A DNA stretch of 64,000 nt, taken from positions 27,616-91,615 of the forward strand of contig JAKSMQ010000002.1 of assembly GCA_024400565.1 (NCBI GenBank). The letters are read 5' to 3'. Below are positions 17,183 through 26,351 of this stretch, in pieces; position 1 is the first letter of the stretch, and each line of letters begins with the position of its first letter. The notes beneath the pieces were generated by a model. That model did not search any database and was not told where the DNA came from. It worked only from the letters and a program-made list of their open reading frames with translations. A program made the position numbers and the translations under genes. This DNA comes from Bacteroidales bacterium (GTDB lineage Bacteria; Bacteroidota; Bacteroidia; Bacteroidales; P3).

Positions 17183-18106
17183 ATGCTTCCCGTCTATTTC
17201 GCTCCTCTTCAAGGCTATACCGACCACATCTACAGGCAGATCCATGCCCGTATTGCGGGTGGAGCAGAAGCCTACTATACTCCTTTTGTAAGATGGGAGA
17301 AAGGAGTGAGAAACAAAGACTTGCGCGACATTCAGCCCTCCCGTTGCGAAGGGGTTGCCACCATTCCTCAGGTCATAGCCAGAAACCGCGACGAGTTTGC
17401 CCTACTCTGCGACACGGTTCAGGAAATGGGATGGACCCGTATCGACCTCAATATGGGCTGTCCGTTCCCCATGCAGACCCATGCCGGTAGGGGTAGCGGG
17501 CTCCTCCCCCACGCTGATATTGTGGAAGATATATTCAGGGAGATGGAACGCAGGCCCGAAGTGGAGTTTTCTGTCAAGATGAGAATCGGACTCAACGATG
17601 AGAGCGAGGGGCTGACACTCGTTCCGCTACTCAACCAGTCGCCCGTCGCCTCCGTCTGCATCCATCCCCGAACTGGCATTCAGCAGTATAAGGGTCGGCC
17701 TTCGATGGAGAGTTTTGCCCTATTCTATCAGGAAATCACGAAGCCGATACTATTCAACGGCGACATACTGACAGTCAGCCAGATTGACGAACTCGAGGAG
17801 GCTTTCCCCAACCTGAAAGGGGTGATGATAGGACGCGGGTTGCTGGCCCGTCCGCTCCTGGCCCGAGAGTATCGGGAGGGAAGCCCCTGTTCCGACGCCG
17901 AACACAGGTCTGCGAGGATGGAAATGCATAGGCTGATGTTCCAATACTGCGAGCAGAACCTGCAGGGCGACAGCCAGATACTGTCGCGGATGCGGGCCTT
18001 CTGGCAATATCAGGAGCCTATGCTCGACAGAAAGATTTTCAAACGGATTATGAAATGTGGCAATCTCCGCAACTATCTTGCTGCCGTAGAAGAGCTTGCA
18101 AAATAA
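17183..18106 (+). CDS. tRNA-dihydrouridine synthase family protein
   Basis: Flavoenzyme that reduces uridines in tRNA D-loops. 307 residues, short for the family. Visible motifs: FAPLQGYTDHIYR at the flavin-binding start, LNMGCPFP with the presumed catalytic Cys, SVKMRIGL, CIHPRTGIQQYKG with the phosphate-binding His/Arg, LFNGDI and MIGRGLLARP. It is closest in outline to DusB/DusC-type enzymes but the subclass is not certain. Immediately downstream is an 11-bp phased array. Confidence 0.9.
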   Translation: MLPVYFAPLQGYTDHIYRQIHARIAGGAEAYYTPFVRWEKGVRNKDLRDIQPSRCEGVATIPQVIARNRDEFALLCDTVQEMGWTRIDLNMGCPFPMQTHAGRGSGLLPHADIVEDIFREMERRPEVEFSVKMRIGLNDESEGLTLVPLLNQSPVASVCIHPRTGIQQYKGRPSMESFALFYQEITKPILFNGDILTVSQIDELEEAFPNLKGVMIGRGLLARPLLAREYREGSPCSDAEHRSARMEMHRLMFQYCEQNLQGDSQILSRMRAFWQYQEPMLDRKIFKRIMKCGNLRNYLAAVEELAK

Positions 18107-18154
18107 CTTTCCCGTCCTTTCAAGCCGATTGCCTTTCCCAATCCTGCTCCTTCT

Positions 18155-18275
18155 CTCCATATAGACAGCACCTAGCGTCCATATAACGTCCATATAGCGT
18201 CCACCTAGCGTCGCGAAATGGCGTCCATAGTGGAGCCTATGTGGAGGCTATATGCTGTTTGTATGCTGGCTAGAG
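18155..18275. repeat. 11-bp phased array in two head-to-head blocks
   Basis: Left block: TCCA words begin at 18156, 18178, 18189 and 18200, with related words at 18167 (AGCA) and 18211 (TCGC), all in an 11-bp register. Right block: TGGA at 18231 and 18242, then TGCT at 18253 and 18264, again 11 bp apart. TCCATAGTGGA (18224-18234) forms the centre of inversion. Read on the minus strand the left block uses TGGACGCTATA and TGCTGTCTATA, the same words as the array at 45772. It lies between the convergent dus and radical SAM genes. Confidence 0.88.
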
Positions 18276-18335
18276 GGCGTCAAGGCCGACTCTATACGGC
18301 AAGAGACATCAAGGAAGGAGGGAATAAGAGGTCGG

Positions 18336-19343
18336 TTAGGAGCCGGGAGTATAGAGGCTACCCTGACGCGTTCCCCTGCGTTGCAACTCCTTATCAACCA
18401 GCACGGGAAGCTCTTCGTTGCGAAGCAGACGGCCATCGGGCCTGTGCCAGCTCCGCTCGGGAGCAGCCTGATGACGGGGAGGGACTTCGCCTGCAAAGCG
18501 TTCTATCACGAGATCGGGTCGGAGACGCTCCACAATATCGCACACCAGCTGGACATAATCGTCAAGCTCGAAGGTAGTTACATCGGCCGTTCCTTCGCGG
18601 TACGACTGTTCGAGAAGACTTCCTTTCAATATCTGCAGCTGATGGAACTTGACGGTAGAAAGGGGTAGGGAATTGACCTCGCGGGGAATCTGCAACATCA
18701 TCTCGCGCGATTCTCCCGGAAGGCCCAGAATAAGATGTCCGCCACAATGGATTCCGCGTTGGGCCGTCGCCTGGATGGCCCGTCGGGTGGTGGCCATATC
18801 GTGACCTCGGTTGATACGGACTAGGGTGTCGTCGTAGACGCTTTCGATGCCGTATTCAACTGCTACATAGTATTGTTTCGACAGTTCTGCCAGATAATCC
18901 AACACCTCTTCGTCCACGCAATCGGGACGTGTGCCGACTATAAGACCTTTCACCAAAGGATGACTCAAGGCCTCTTCGTAGCGTTGTTTGAGCACATCGA
19001 GCGGAGCATAGGTATTGGAGTAGGCCTGAAAATAGGCCAGATAGGCTGCTGGGTCGTGATAACGCCAGGCGTGAAACTCGATACCTTCTTCTATCTGCTG
19101 ACGGATACTCTTGCCGCCCCTGAGGTAGGAAGGCGTGAAGGCGTCGTTGTTGCAGAAGGTACACCCTCCCCTGCTCAGTTTCCCATCGCGGTTAGGGCAC
19201 GTGAAACCCGCGTCGATGGAGAGTTTCTGGGCTCTGCCGCCGAAGAGATTGCGGAAATAGGAAGAGTAAGTGTTGTAGTTCAAGAGGTTGAATCGCGATT
19301 GACCCCAAAGGGCGTTGATACTAGAATCCCAGGGTGGCTGCAA
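18336..19343 (-). CDS. radical SAM protein, YhcC/TIGR01212-like
   Basis: 335-residue radical SAM enzyme. The cluster motif lies in CPNRDGKLSRGGCTFCNN: Cys, then a long insertion, then CTFC, the elongator-like spacing found in the YhcC group. Other supports: GTRPDCVDEEVLDYL, EYGIESVYDDTLVRINRGHD and HLILGLPGES. The substrate of this group is not established to my knowledge. Its first 23 bases overlap the end of the LutA-like gene, so the two are translationally linked. Confidence 0.88.
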   Translation of the reverse strand: MQPPWDSSINALWGQSRFNLLNYNTYSSYFRNLFGGRAQKLSIDAGFTCPNRDGKLSRGGCTFCNNDAFTPSYLRGGKSIRQQIEEGIEFHAWRYHDPAAYLAYFQAYSNTYAPLDVLKQRYEEALSHPLVKGLIVGTRPDCVDEEVLDYLAELSKQYYVAVEYGIESVYDDTLVRINRGHDMATTRRAIQATAQRGIHCGGHLILGLPGESREMMLQIPREVNSLPLSTVKFHQLQILKGSLLEQSYREGTADVTTFELDDYVQLVCDIVERLRPDLVIERFAGEVPPRHQAAPERSWHRPDGRLLRNEELPVLVDKELQRRGTRQGSLYTPGS

Positions 19344-20049
19344 TCAGATCCACTATGTGACGGCACTTGATCTTCTGCTGGGTCTTGGAGATACGTGCTC
19401 GGATATGAAGCAACAGAGACGGCTCGGTAACCACAATAAAGTCAGCACCTTTGTCGACAGCCAGCTTCACGATACGGTCTACCATCTCGGCCGAGATGGC
19501 GGCATAGTCGTTGGAGAAGAAGGTGTCGACATCGAACTCGCCCAGCTGGATGAGCTCGAGGCCTTCAATCATGGAGAGGAGCTTGCGAGGAGACTCCTTC
19601 AAACCCATATCGCGGAGCGAACGGCTGTGGTCGAGGAAGGCCACCTTGTAGGGGAACTGCATATCGGCAGGCACCTGCTGCAACACCTTGACGATGAAGT
19701 CAGAAAAGTCGTACACTCTGTCTACAAAACTGGAGCAGAGACGGAACTGGGAGCTGTTGGCAAAGAGCGTGGGGAAGTAGCGTTTGATATAAGCCGCGCA
19801 GCCGCTACCACAGGTCACGACATAGGAACAGGAGGCGTAGGCCTGCATGAGTCGGAGGCCGAGCTCCTGGGCTCCGGCAATATCGCCGTTGTTAAAAAGA
19901 GTCTTTCCGCAACAGGTAATTTCTTTCGGATAATAGCACGAAACGCCCATAGCTTCCAAAAGATTCACCATTTTTTGTCCTGTTTTGACCGAAAATTGAT
20001 CAATTGAACAAGGGATAAACACTCCAATCTTCAATTCGTTAGTCGCCAT
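19321..20049 (-). CDS. LutA/YkgE-like (Fe-S) oxidoreductase subunit
   Basis: 242 residues with two cysteine-rich CCG-type domains: GVFIPCSIDQF and YPKEITCCGKTLFNNGD in the first half, VTCGSGCAAYIKRYFP in the second. The size and domain pair fit LutA, one of three subunits of L-lactate oxidation to pyruvate. In the second domain the CCG triplet is altered around AFLDHSRSLRDMGLKESPRKLL. No lutB or lutC neighbour is in the window, so the lactate role is inferred only. It overlaps the radical SAM gene downstream. Confidence 0.8.
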   Translation of the reverse strand: MATNELKIGVFIPCSIDQFSVKTGQKMVNLLEAMGVSCYYPKEITCCGKTLFNNGDIAGAQELGLRLMQAYASCSYVVTCGSGCAAYIKRYFPTLFANSSQFRLCSSFVDRVYDFSDFIVKVLQQVPADMQFPYKVAFLDHSRSLRDMGLKESPRKLLSMIEGLELIQLGEFDVDTFFSNDYAAISAEMVDRIVKLAVDKGADFIVVTEPSLLLHIRARISKTQQKIKCRHIVDLIAATLGF

Positions 20050-20079
20050 AGTGGTAGATTATTAGTGGGTTACAAAAAC

Positions 20080-20116
20080 TTTGCAAATATACGAAAATTT
20101 TTTATTACTTTTGCAA
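20080..20116. promoter_or_regulatory. overlapping divergent promoters for lutA-like gene and prsW
   Basis: Plus strand: TTTG 20080-20083 and TACTTTTG 20106-20113, pointing to prsW, whose ATG is at 20118. Minus strand: TATATTTG (20091-20084) with TTG at 20116-20114, pointing to the LutA-like gene. The -33 box of one abuts or overlaps the -7 box of the other, so RNA polymerase can occupy only one at a time. Confidence 0.6.
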
Positions 20117-20117
20117 T

Positions 20118-20912
20118 ATGATTTCGAATCCTATACTTCTTGGTCTTGCAGTCTTCCCTGTACTGTTGCTGGCACTCTATGTTTACAGAAAGGACAAATT
20201 CGAGAAAGAACCCTTCGGAATGCTCGTCAAGGCGTTCTTCTTCGGCTGTCTGTCGGTTATTCCCGCCATCATACTGGAGGGCATTCTAAGTGTCCCCCTC
20301 GAGTTGTCGGGACTCGACGAACTGCCCTTCTTCGGCGGACTGTACAACGGATTCGTCGTGGCAGGATTCTCCGAGGAGCTTTGCAAGCTTCTCCTTCTCA
20401 CCTGGGCGGTATGGAAGAGCCCCAATTTCAACGAATATTTCGACGGCGTGGTCTATGCCACCTTCGTGTCGCTCGGTTTTGCCTGCATCGAGAACATCAG
20501 CTATGTCTTCTTCCAGAGCTCTATCTATGAGATGTTTGGAACCAGTATCTCGCGTGCCATCTTCGCCGTTCCGGGCCATTTCCTGTTTGGAGTAACGATG
20601 GGATATTTCTATTCTCTGGCTCGATTCCAGCCCGAACGCCGCCGTCTCAATATGGCTAAGGCACTCGTCTTCCCCATGCTCCTCCACGGCACTTACGACT
20701 CCCTGCTGATGATTCCCGAAGGTTCGGACGACCTCTTTCTGAATGGTATCTTCTTCCTGGTTTTCATAGGTTTCGACATCTATCTGTGGATATGGGGCAC
20801 ACGACGTATACGCCACATGCAGGAGTTGTCTTCAACTCAGGAATCACAAGGCCCACAGAGACCCGAGGGGCCACACAATGATGGGTTCAAGAATATAGAC
20901 TGGAACGTATAA
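20118..20912 (+). CDS. PrsW-family intramembrane metalloprotease
   Basis: 264-residue polytopic membrane protein with about seven hydrophobic segments. PrsW hallmarks are GFSEELCKLLLL (the EExxK motif), FACIENISYVF (ENxxY), a His in VPGHFLFGVTMG and the late HGTYD. B. subtilis PrsW cleaves an anti-sigma factor; the substrate here is unknown. The tail after residue 240 is Gln/Pro-rich and cytosolic. The start is five bases after the -7 box, implying a nearly leaderless mRNA. Confidence 0.92.
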   Translation: MISNPILLGLAVFPVLLLALYVYRKDKFEKEPFGMLVKAFFFGCLSVIPAIILEGILSVPLELSGLDELPFFGGLYNGFVVAGFSEELCKLLLLTWAVWKSPNFNEYFDGVVYATFVSLGFACIENISYVFFQSSIYEMFGTSISRAIFAVPGHFLFGVTMGYFYSLARFQPERRRLNMAKALVFPMLLHGTYDSLLMIPEGSDDLFLNGIFFLVFIGFDIYLWIWGTRRIRHMQELSSTQESQGPQRPEGPHNDGFKNIDWNV

Positions 20913-20979
20913 CGCTCCTGTACAGAACTGATATACAAGAATTTCTTTCCAAGCGATTCTGCCTCCAATAGCGACCCGC

Positions 20980-22809
20980 TTATCTTGAACCGAGGTCGTC
21001 GTAGATTGTCTGCAGGAGGGCTTTGGCCTTATTCAGACGCGTCTCGCTGGCAGGCTGGTCTATGAGGGTCTGCCTGGAGTCGAGGTCGTAGAGCGTGGTG
21101 CCCGTTGAGTCGATGAAAGCCAAGCCGTTAGTATAGGTATAGAAGGCGAAGGGATAGCGATAGGAGGAGCTGAGCACATTGCGGCTGAAAGTGAATCCCT
21201 TATGGTCGATGCCCATCTGGGCCAGCAAGGTGGCGGCCAGGTCTATCTGATTCATCAGCACATCGATACGCATAGGCTTTCTGATCGCTCCTCCGGTCCA
21301 AATCATGGGGATACGATGAATCCAGGGGGCATGGTTGACACCCTGGCGGGGGTAGAAGAATCCGTGGTCGGGCACACAGACTACGAGGAGGCTGTCCCAC
21401 AGACTGTGTTGGCGAAGCTTGCCGATGAAATCGCCCAGACAGGAGTCGGTATAGGCAAAGGCATTGGGGATGGGTTCAGAAAGGCGATGGTAGGGCACTT
21501 CGAAAGGCTCGTGGCTGCTGAGGGTGAGGAAGGCCGTGTGCCACGGAGAGGTACGAGACTTGCCGGTAATCGACTGATAGAGATGGTCGAAGGTCCGTTC
21601 GTCATCCACACCCCACGCGTTGGTACGTGCTTCCTTGGGGAAAGCCTTCTCCGAAGTAAGGGTCTGATAACCTTTGGACAGCAGATAGCTGTTCATATTG
21701 GTGAAGTTGATATCGCCACCATAAAGAAAATCAGTAGTATAGCCCGATTCGCGAAGCTGTTCGGCTATGGAGGGGAGCGTACGGCTCTTGGCAGGGAGTT
21801 TCATTACCGAAGTGGTGGGCAGACCGGGATAACCGCTTATGAGACACACCGTACCGCGGTCGGTACGATAACTGCCTGCATAGCAGTTGGTAAAGATGAT
21901 ACCGCTATCGGCTATGGACTTGAGGTTGGGTGCCACATCGGCCACTCCGCCCCACTCCTCGACAAAGGCTCCGCCGAATCCTTCCATGATGATAAAGAGC
22001 ACATTGGGTCGCTGAACCCGAAGCACAGAGAGGGTGCTGTCGGAGGAGGTCTCCTGGGGGAAGAGGCCTTCGAGGTGGGCGAGGCGGTCCTCCTCGGAGA
22101 AGAAATTGAACTGGGCCGAGAAATCCTCCTGCTTGCCCATAGAATAGAAAAGCGAGAAACATGGATTGACGGCAGAATGGTTAAGAAACTGATCATCGCA
22201 GAAATAGGCTTTGCCTACATTGGCTGTACTCTTGCCGAGTCCGCCTCTCATATCAACAAAAATCCCGAAACAGACCAGCAGAAGTATGCCAGTCTGAGCC
22301 AGGCGACTGAGCAGGTCGGGTTTGCATGGCTCAAGATGACGGGGGGTGACGAGGATGAGCAGCCACGTATGGAATGCGGTCAGTACCAACACAATAAGAA
22401 TGCCGACGAGGAGAAAAGCCAGGCTTACGCTTGCCAGGGCCTCTTTGGGCGACTGGAGGTAGAAGAAAACGGAAGCGTCGAGCTTGAAATCCCAGAAGGG
22501 ATAGAGCGCGGCATCGGCACAGAAGATGAGAGACGTGGCGAATGAGACCAGTATATAATAAGGCGTCAGCACCCTACGAAGTGGAAACCTATCGGAGAAG
22601 ATACTCACAACCAGTACTATCCAGGGAAGCACGGTAAGATAGGCTGCCGTGGAGAGATCGAGCGAAAAGGCGTGGACGAGCACGGAACCATAGTCAATCA
22701 GCGAGAGGCTTTCGGGCGAAGCATACAGCATGAAGGCCATTTTCTGAAGAAGAAAAGCTGCCACAAAGATGAAGAAATATCTGACCAGAAAGAGTATTCT
22801 TTGCTTCAT
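20980..22809 (-). CDS. LTA synthase-family sulfatase-fold membrane enzyme
   Basis: 609 residues. Five transmembrane helices occupy roughly the first 200 residues; the rest is an extracytoplasmic alkaline-phosphatase-like domain. NVLFIIMEGFGGAFVEEWGG holds the metal-binding acidic residue, GSYRTDRGTVCLISGYPGLP the nucleophilic Thr region, and VVCVPDHGFFYP the D-H metal pair, with NHAPWIHRIPMIW after it. In Gram-negatives such enzymes transfer phosphoglycerol or phosphoethanolamine onto envelope glycans; the exact substrate is not inferable. A 22-bp phased array lies upstream. Confidence 0.88.
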   Translation of the reverse strand: MKQRILFLVRYFFIFVAAFLLQKMAFMLYASPESLSLIDYGSVLVHAFSLDLSTAAYLTVLPWIVLVVSIFSDRFPLRRVLTPYYILVSFATSLIFCADAALYPFWDFKLDASVFFYLQSPKEALASVSLAFLLVGILIVLVLTAFHTWLLILVTPRHLEPCKPDLLSRLAQTGILLLVCFGIFVDMRGGLGKSTANVGKAYFCDDQFLNHSAVNPCFSLFYSMGKQEDFSAQFNFFSEEDRLAHLEGLFPQETSSDSTLSVLRVQRPNVLFIIMEGFGGAFVEEWGGVADVAPNLKSIADSGIIFTNCYAGSYRTDRGTVCLISGYPGLPTTSVMKLPAKSRTLPSIAEQLRESGYTTDFLYGGDINFTNMNSYLLSKGYQTLTSEKAFPKEARTNAWGVDDERTFDHLYQSITGKSRTSPWHTAFLTLSSHEPFEVPYHRLSEPIPNAFAYTDSCLGDFIGKLRQHSLWDSLLVVCVPDHGFFYPRQGVNHAPWIHRIPMIWTGGAIRKPMRIDVLMNQIDLAATLLAQMGIDHKGFTFSRNVLSSSYRYPFAFYTYTNGLAFIDSTGTTLYDLDSRQTLIDQPASETRLNKAKALLQTIYDDLGSR

Positions 22810-22886
22810 AAGGTCGAGAGTTGAGGAGACGTATAATTAGATTTGATTTACAATATATTACAGTACGGAAAATTTCAACACGCTCC

Positions 22887-22965
22887 GAACTTTCAGTTTG
22901 GAAGTCATAAACTGGCAGTTTAAGCACGATAAACTATCAGTTTGAGCCTTATAAACTATCAGTTT
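22887..22965. repeat. 22-bp phased array of AAACT-N3-AGTTT (four copies)
   Basis: Four spaced palindromes begin at 22887 (GAACT-TTC-AGTTT), 22909 (AAACT-GGC-AGTTT), 22931 and 22953 (AAACT-ATC-AGTTT). The step is exactly 22 bp and the nine bases between palindromes vary. It sits 78 bases upstream of the LtaS-like start codon (22809), so it could be an operator for that gene. Confidence 0.92.
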
Positions 22966-23055
22966 GGGCTAGATATAAATCATACGTACTATAAGTATAT
23001 GAAACACAGACGTGAGAAAGATTCATTACGACAATAGGGGGCAGACGCGACGGAC

Positions 23056-23523
23056 TCAGTACTTATAGTCCGACCAGTCATAATCGTCAACATAGCTGTC
23101 GAACTGAGGAGGCTCGCTGATTCCATAACGCTGAAAGACAAGCTGTATACGACGCTGTTCCTCTTCCGAGATAAGACGTTTACCTTTGCGGCTTTCGTAG
23201 TAGAACGTACGGTTGTTAAATACACACATCACGGCGCTACGCAGCGAGGAATAAAGCCTTTGGGGCACATTATCGTAAAGATGGACCATACCCTTGGCCA
23301 TTCGTTTCTTCTGGTCGGGACAATACATCTGGCACTGCTGGGTGCAAGTGTCCGACTGAGGATTGAAGTGATTTACCATACAGAGATTGAGCACCTTATC
23401 AGAAGTATTCATTCTGGTCTCGACAAAGACCCGGCTTCGGAGGCAAGTCTCTCTGAGCGGGCATTCGCCCTCTCTCACGGTGCAGACCGAGAAGAAGAAC
23501 GGGGCGTTAGAGTATGACGACAT
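23056..23523 (-). CDS. cysteine-rich Bacteroidales protein (DUF6078-like)
   Basis: 155-residue soluble protein without a signal peptide. The N-terminal half carries cysteines at regular intervals (CTVREGECPLRETCLRS, LCMVNHFNPQSDTCTQQCQMYCP), suggesting bound zinc or an Fe-S cluster. The second half is basic and helical, ending in an acidic aromatic tail (DSYVDDYDWSDYKY). I associate it with DUF6078 from memory; function unknown. It has its own transcription unit between prfA and the LtaS-like gene. Confidence 0.7.
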   Translation of the reverse strand: MSSYSNAPFFFSVCTVREGECPLRETCLRSRVFVETRMNTSDKVLNLCMVNHFNPQSDTCTQQCQMYCPDQKKRMAKGMVHLYDNVPQRLYSSLRSAVMCVFNNRTFYYESRKGKRLISEEEQRRIQLVFQRYGISEPPQFDSYVDDYDWSDYKY

Positions 23524-23560
23524 GGCGGAAATATAAGTTTAGATGTCTCTTAGTTACAAG

Positions 23561-23582
23561 AAAACCCCTATGACGGGGTTTT
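23561..23582 (-). terminator. terminator after prfA
   Basis: AAAACCCC (23561-23568) and GGGGTTTT (23575-23582) with a six-base loop. The stem itself supplies T tracts on both strands. Confidence 0.7.
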
Positions 23583-23618
23583 CATTGAGGGGGACTGTAA
23601 TCTGCTTTGGAAAGGGAA

Positions 23619-24689
23619 TCAACCTACCGATTCTTTCAGTTTCTCGGCGTTCTCGGCCAGCTGGAGTGCCTCGATCATTCCTTCAATATCGCCGTCCATG
23701 AATGCAGGAAGGCTGTGGATGGAATAGCCGATACGGTGGTCGGTAACACGGCTCTGGGGGTAGTTGTAGGTACGCACCTTCTCTGAACGGTCGCCCGTAG
23801 CCACGAGGGTCTTACGCTTGGAGGACATCTCTTCCATATACTTGTTGTACTCGCGCTCATAGAGACGTGTGCGGAGCACTACGATAGCCTTTTCGAGGTT
23901 CTTGATCTGCGACTTCTGATCCTGGCAGCTTACTACGATACCTGTGGGGATATGGGTAAGTCGGACAGCGGAGTAGGTGGTGTTTACACACTGACCGCCG
24001 GGGCCGGAAGCGCAGAAGGTATCCTTACGGACATCGCTCATATTAAGCTCTACATCAAACTCTTCGGCCTCGGGAAGTACCACAACTGCTGCGGTAGAGG
24101 TCTGGAGTCGGCCCTGGGTCTCGGTAGCAGGAACACGCTGCACGCGATGCACACCGCTTTCGTACTTCATCAGACCATAGGCCTTTTCGCCAGTCACATT
24201 GAAAGAGATGGCTTTATATCCGCCTGCAGTACCTTCGTTGAAATCGAGGATTTCTATCTTCCAACCCTTCTTCTCACAGAAGCGTGAGTACATACGGAAG
24301 AGGTCGCCTGCAAAGATATTTGCCTCGTCGCCACCCGTACCGCCACGGATTTCTACCACTGCATTCTTGGAGTCGGCGGGGTCGGCGGGAATGAGCATGA
24401 TACGGATTTCTTCCTCAAGCTGATCGCGACGCTGCACAGACTCGTTGAGCTCTTCTTTGGCCATCTCGCGCATATCCTCATCCTTTTCGGTGGAGAGGAG
24501 TTCCTTGCAGCCTGCAATGTTGGCGAGGAGATCCTTATATTCGTGATAAGCCTTGATAACAGGCTGTAAATCCTTGTAATCCTTGGAGATTTTTACATAA
24601 CGTTTCATATCAGCAGTGATCTGGGGATCGTTCATCTGCTGTTCAATTTCCTGATAGCGAGTGTAAATAGCTTCGAGTTTATCTAACAT
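23619..24689 (-). CDS. prfA: peptide chain release factor 1
   Basis: Reads UAA and UAG stop codons and triggers peptide release. 356 residues. The catalytic GGQ lies in SGPGGQCVNTTYSAVRLTH, the codon-recognition PAT tripeptide in HRVQRVPATETQGR, and EIRGGTGGDEANIF follows the N-terminal helical domain. The usual GGQHVN reads GGQCVN here, so the residue after the essential Gln is Cys instead of His. PrmC, which methylates this Gln, is encoded 1.7 kb upstream on the same strand. Confidence 0.96.
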   Translation of the reverse strand: MLDKLEAIYTRYQEIEQQMNDPQITADMKRYVKISKDYKDLQPVIKAYHEYKDLLANIAGCKELLSTEKDEDMREMAKEELNESVQRRDQLEEEIRIMLIPADPADSKNAVVEIRGGTGGDEANIFAGDLFRMYSRFCEKKGWKIEILDFNEGTAGGYKAISFNVTGEKAYGLMKYESGVHRVQRVPATETQGRLQTSTAAVVVLPEAEEFDVELNMSDVRKDTFCASGPGGQCVNTTYSAVRLTHIPTGIVVSCQDQKSQIKNLEKAIVVLRTRLYEREYNKYMEEMSSKRKTLVATGDRSEKVRTYNYPQSRVTDHRIGYSIHSLPAFMDGDIEGMIEALQLAENAEKLKESVG

Positions 24690-24744
24690 GTCGGTTTAGT
24701 TTGAAGATGCAAAGATACAACTTTTTTCTTGATTGAGGGTAAAA

Positions 24745-26268
24745 TTATCCATTCCTGCGACGAAGAATCTTACCTATCCACTTATCTATGATGGAGTTGA
24801 TGGGTTGGGAGAAGCGGAGTCGGTACACGCCCCACACGGCCAGCACCATGAAGAAAAGGGTGCGTAGACCGGCGTCGCAGAGGAGCCCCATCTTCCCTTC
24901 GACGGGAATAGCAGGAGCCACGAAGCGCGACCACAGGGCATTTCCCATGAAGAGCACCACTATAAAAATCAACACCTTGAGCTGTTGCCACGAAAGAACG
25001 TTGACCTTCTGTTTCAGTCCGAGGAACAGGAGCATGATAATAAAGTAGAGTCCGTAGGCGAACAGGGTTGCACAGGCAGAGCCGTTCACTCCCCAAAGGG
25101 GAATCAGCAGACTGTTGAGCCACAGAGCGGCCACGGTGAGCACCAGTATGAAGATAAGTGAGAAGGGATAGAAGCGGGAGAAATTGAGGATGTCGGTACC
25201 GATGGAGAGCGAGGAGTTCACTATCTTGGACAATCCCAGAAAGAACACTACCCCTACCCCGCCTATGTATTTGTCGCCATTGGGGATGAAGGCGAACATG
25301 GTATCGAGGTTGATCCAGATAAAGAAGAAGATGAGGGTGGAGACGAGCAACTGATGGAGAGACACCTGGCGGCCCAGTCTGTTCACCTCGTTCCAGTCAC
25401 CGTCTTTTACAGCCTGCGATATCATAGGACGGGAGATGGCTCCCAGCGAACGGTAGGGCACTTCAACGATGTTGGCGATATACGAGGCTATCGTATAAAC
25501 GCCTGTGAGTGCCAGACCTACCTTGGCCCCAAGGAACAGCGAGTTGACCAACGGGATGTTTCCTGCCAGGATGGTGAGGGTCATAAAGAGGGTGTAGAGA
25601 AGAATCTCCTTCCGCTTGCGGGCATCAAGTAACTTGGTATCGATTCGGAACGATATCTTTCCGAGGGTCAGCAGGTAGAAGAAATCGAGCAGCATCGCTA
25701 CTGCATACGACCCGCAGAAAAGCATGACAAAGAGGTCGAGAGAGACCACCCCGCGGCCATAAAGGATATAGCATGCCAGGGTCAGCAGTCGGATGCCTAC
25801 TTCTCGCACAGCCTTGGGTATAGCTATACGAAGAAGAACATTACTATTAGTCTCGAAAACTGTGAGATAGAGTGCAAAGAAAGTGAGCGGCAACAGATAA
25901 TAGACATAATCGACTATCATCGGTGCCTTGGGTGCAAATGCCTGAATCAACTGTTCCTTAAAGAGAAAGAAGGCTATGGCGAACGCTACAAAACCCACAA
26001 ACGGCAACAGTATTGTCCACCCGAAGAAGCCGTGGTCGCGACTCTTTTCGTCCTTGAAGAAAGGATAGAATCGGATGATTGAAGCGTTGGTACCCAGCTG
26101 AGCCAGCCCTGAAAAGAGCATGGCGGCATCTACCATCACTCGGGTGAGGCCGATCTCTTCCTCTGTCAGAAGGTCGGTTACGACAAAGAAGGTGGTAAGG
26201 AATCCGATAAATATTCCCAGATAGTTGGCTAAAGCCCCTTTGATACTCTGTCGTGCTATTACACCCAT
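24745..26268 (-). CDS. oligosaccharide flippase family protein
   Basis: 507 residues with about 12-14 hydrophobic helices and the Wzx/MATE-type opening (IARQSIKGALANYLGIFIGFLTTFFVVTDLL). The family moves undecaprenyl-linked glycans or related lipid-linked sugars across the inner membrane. No glycosyltransferase genes lie nearby, so the substrate cannot be guessed. It is transcribed with the prmC-prfA group direction, with gaps of 83 bases to prmC and 55 to prfA. Confidence 0.87.
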   Translation of the reverse strand: MGVIARQSIKGALANYLGIFIGFLTTFFVVTDLLTEEEIGLTRVMVDAAMLFSGLAQLGTNASIIRFYPFFKDEKSRDHGFFGWTILLPFVGFVAFAIAFFLFKEQLIQAFAPKAPMIVDYVYYLLPLTFFALYLTVFETNSNVLLRIAIPKAVREVGIRLLTLACYILYGRGVVSLDLFVMLFCGSYAVAMLLDFFYLLTLGKISFRIDTKLLDARKRKEILLYTLFMTLTILAGNIPLVNSLFLGAKVGLALTGVYTIASYIANIVEVPYRSLGAISRPMISQAVKDGDWNEVNRLGRQVSLHQLLVSTLIFFFIWINLDTMFAFIPNGDKYIGGVGVVFFLGLSKIVNSSLSIGTDILNFSRFYPFSLIFILVLTVAALWLNSLLIPLWGVNGSACATLFAYGLYFIIMLLFLGLKQKVNVLSWQQLKVLIFIVVLFMGNALWSRFVAPAIPVEGKMGLLCDAGLRTLFFMVLAVWGVYRLRFSQPINSIIDKWIGKILRRRNG

Positions 26269-26351
26269 ATATTAATGTATTATATATAATAACGTAGAAA
26301 ACGGGATTATCATATATGGAGCGTCAGAAAAGTTAGAGAACTTCTCTTTCA

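Noticed and set aside
23672-24689. GGQ followed by Cys in RF1 as a sign of inactivation
   Set aside because: GGQ itself and PAT are intact and the rest is normal; a change after the Gln is tolerable.
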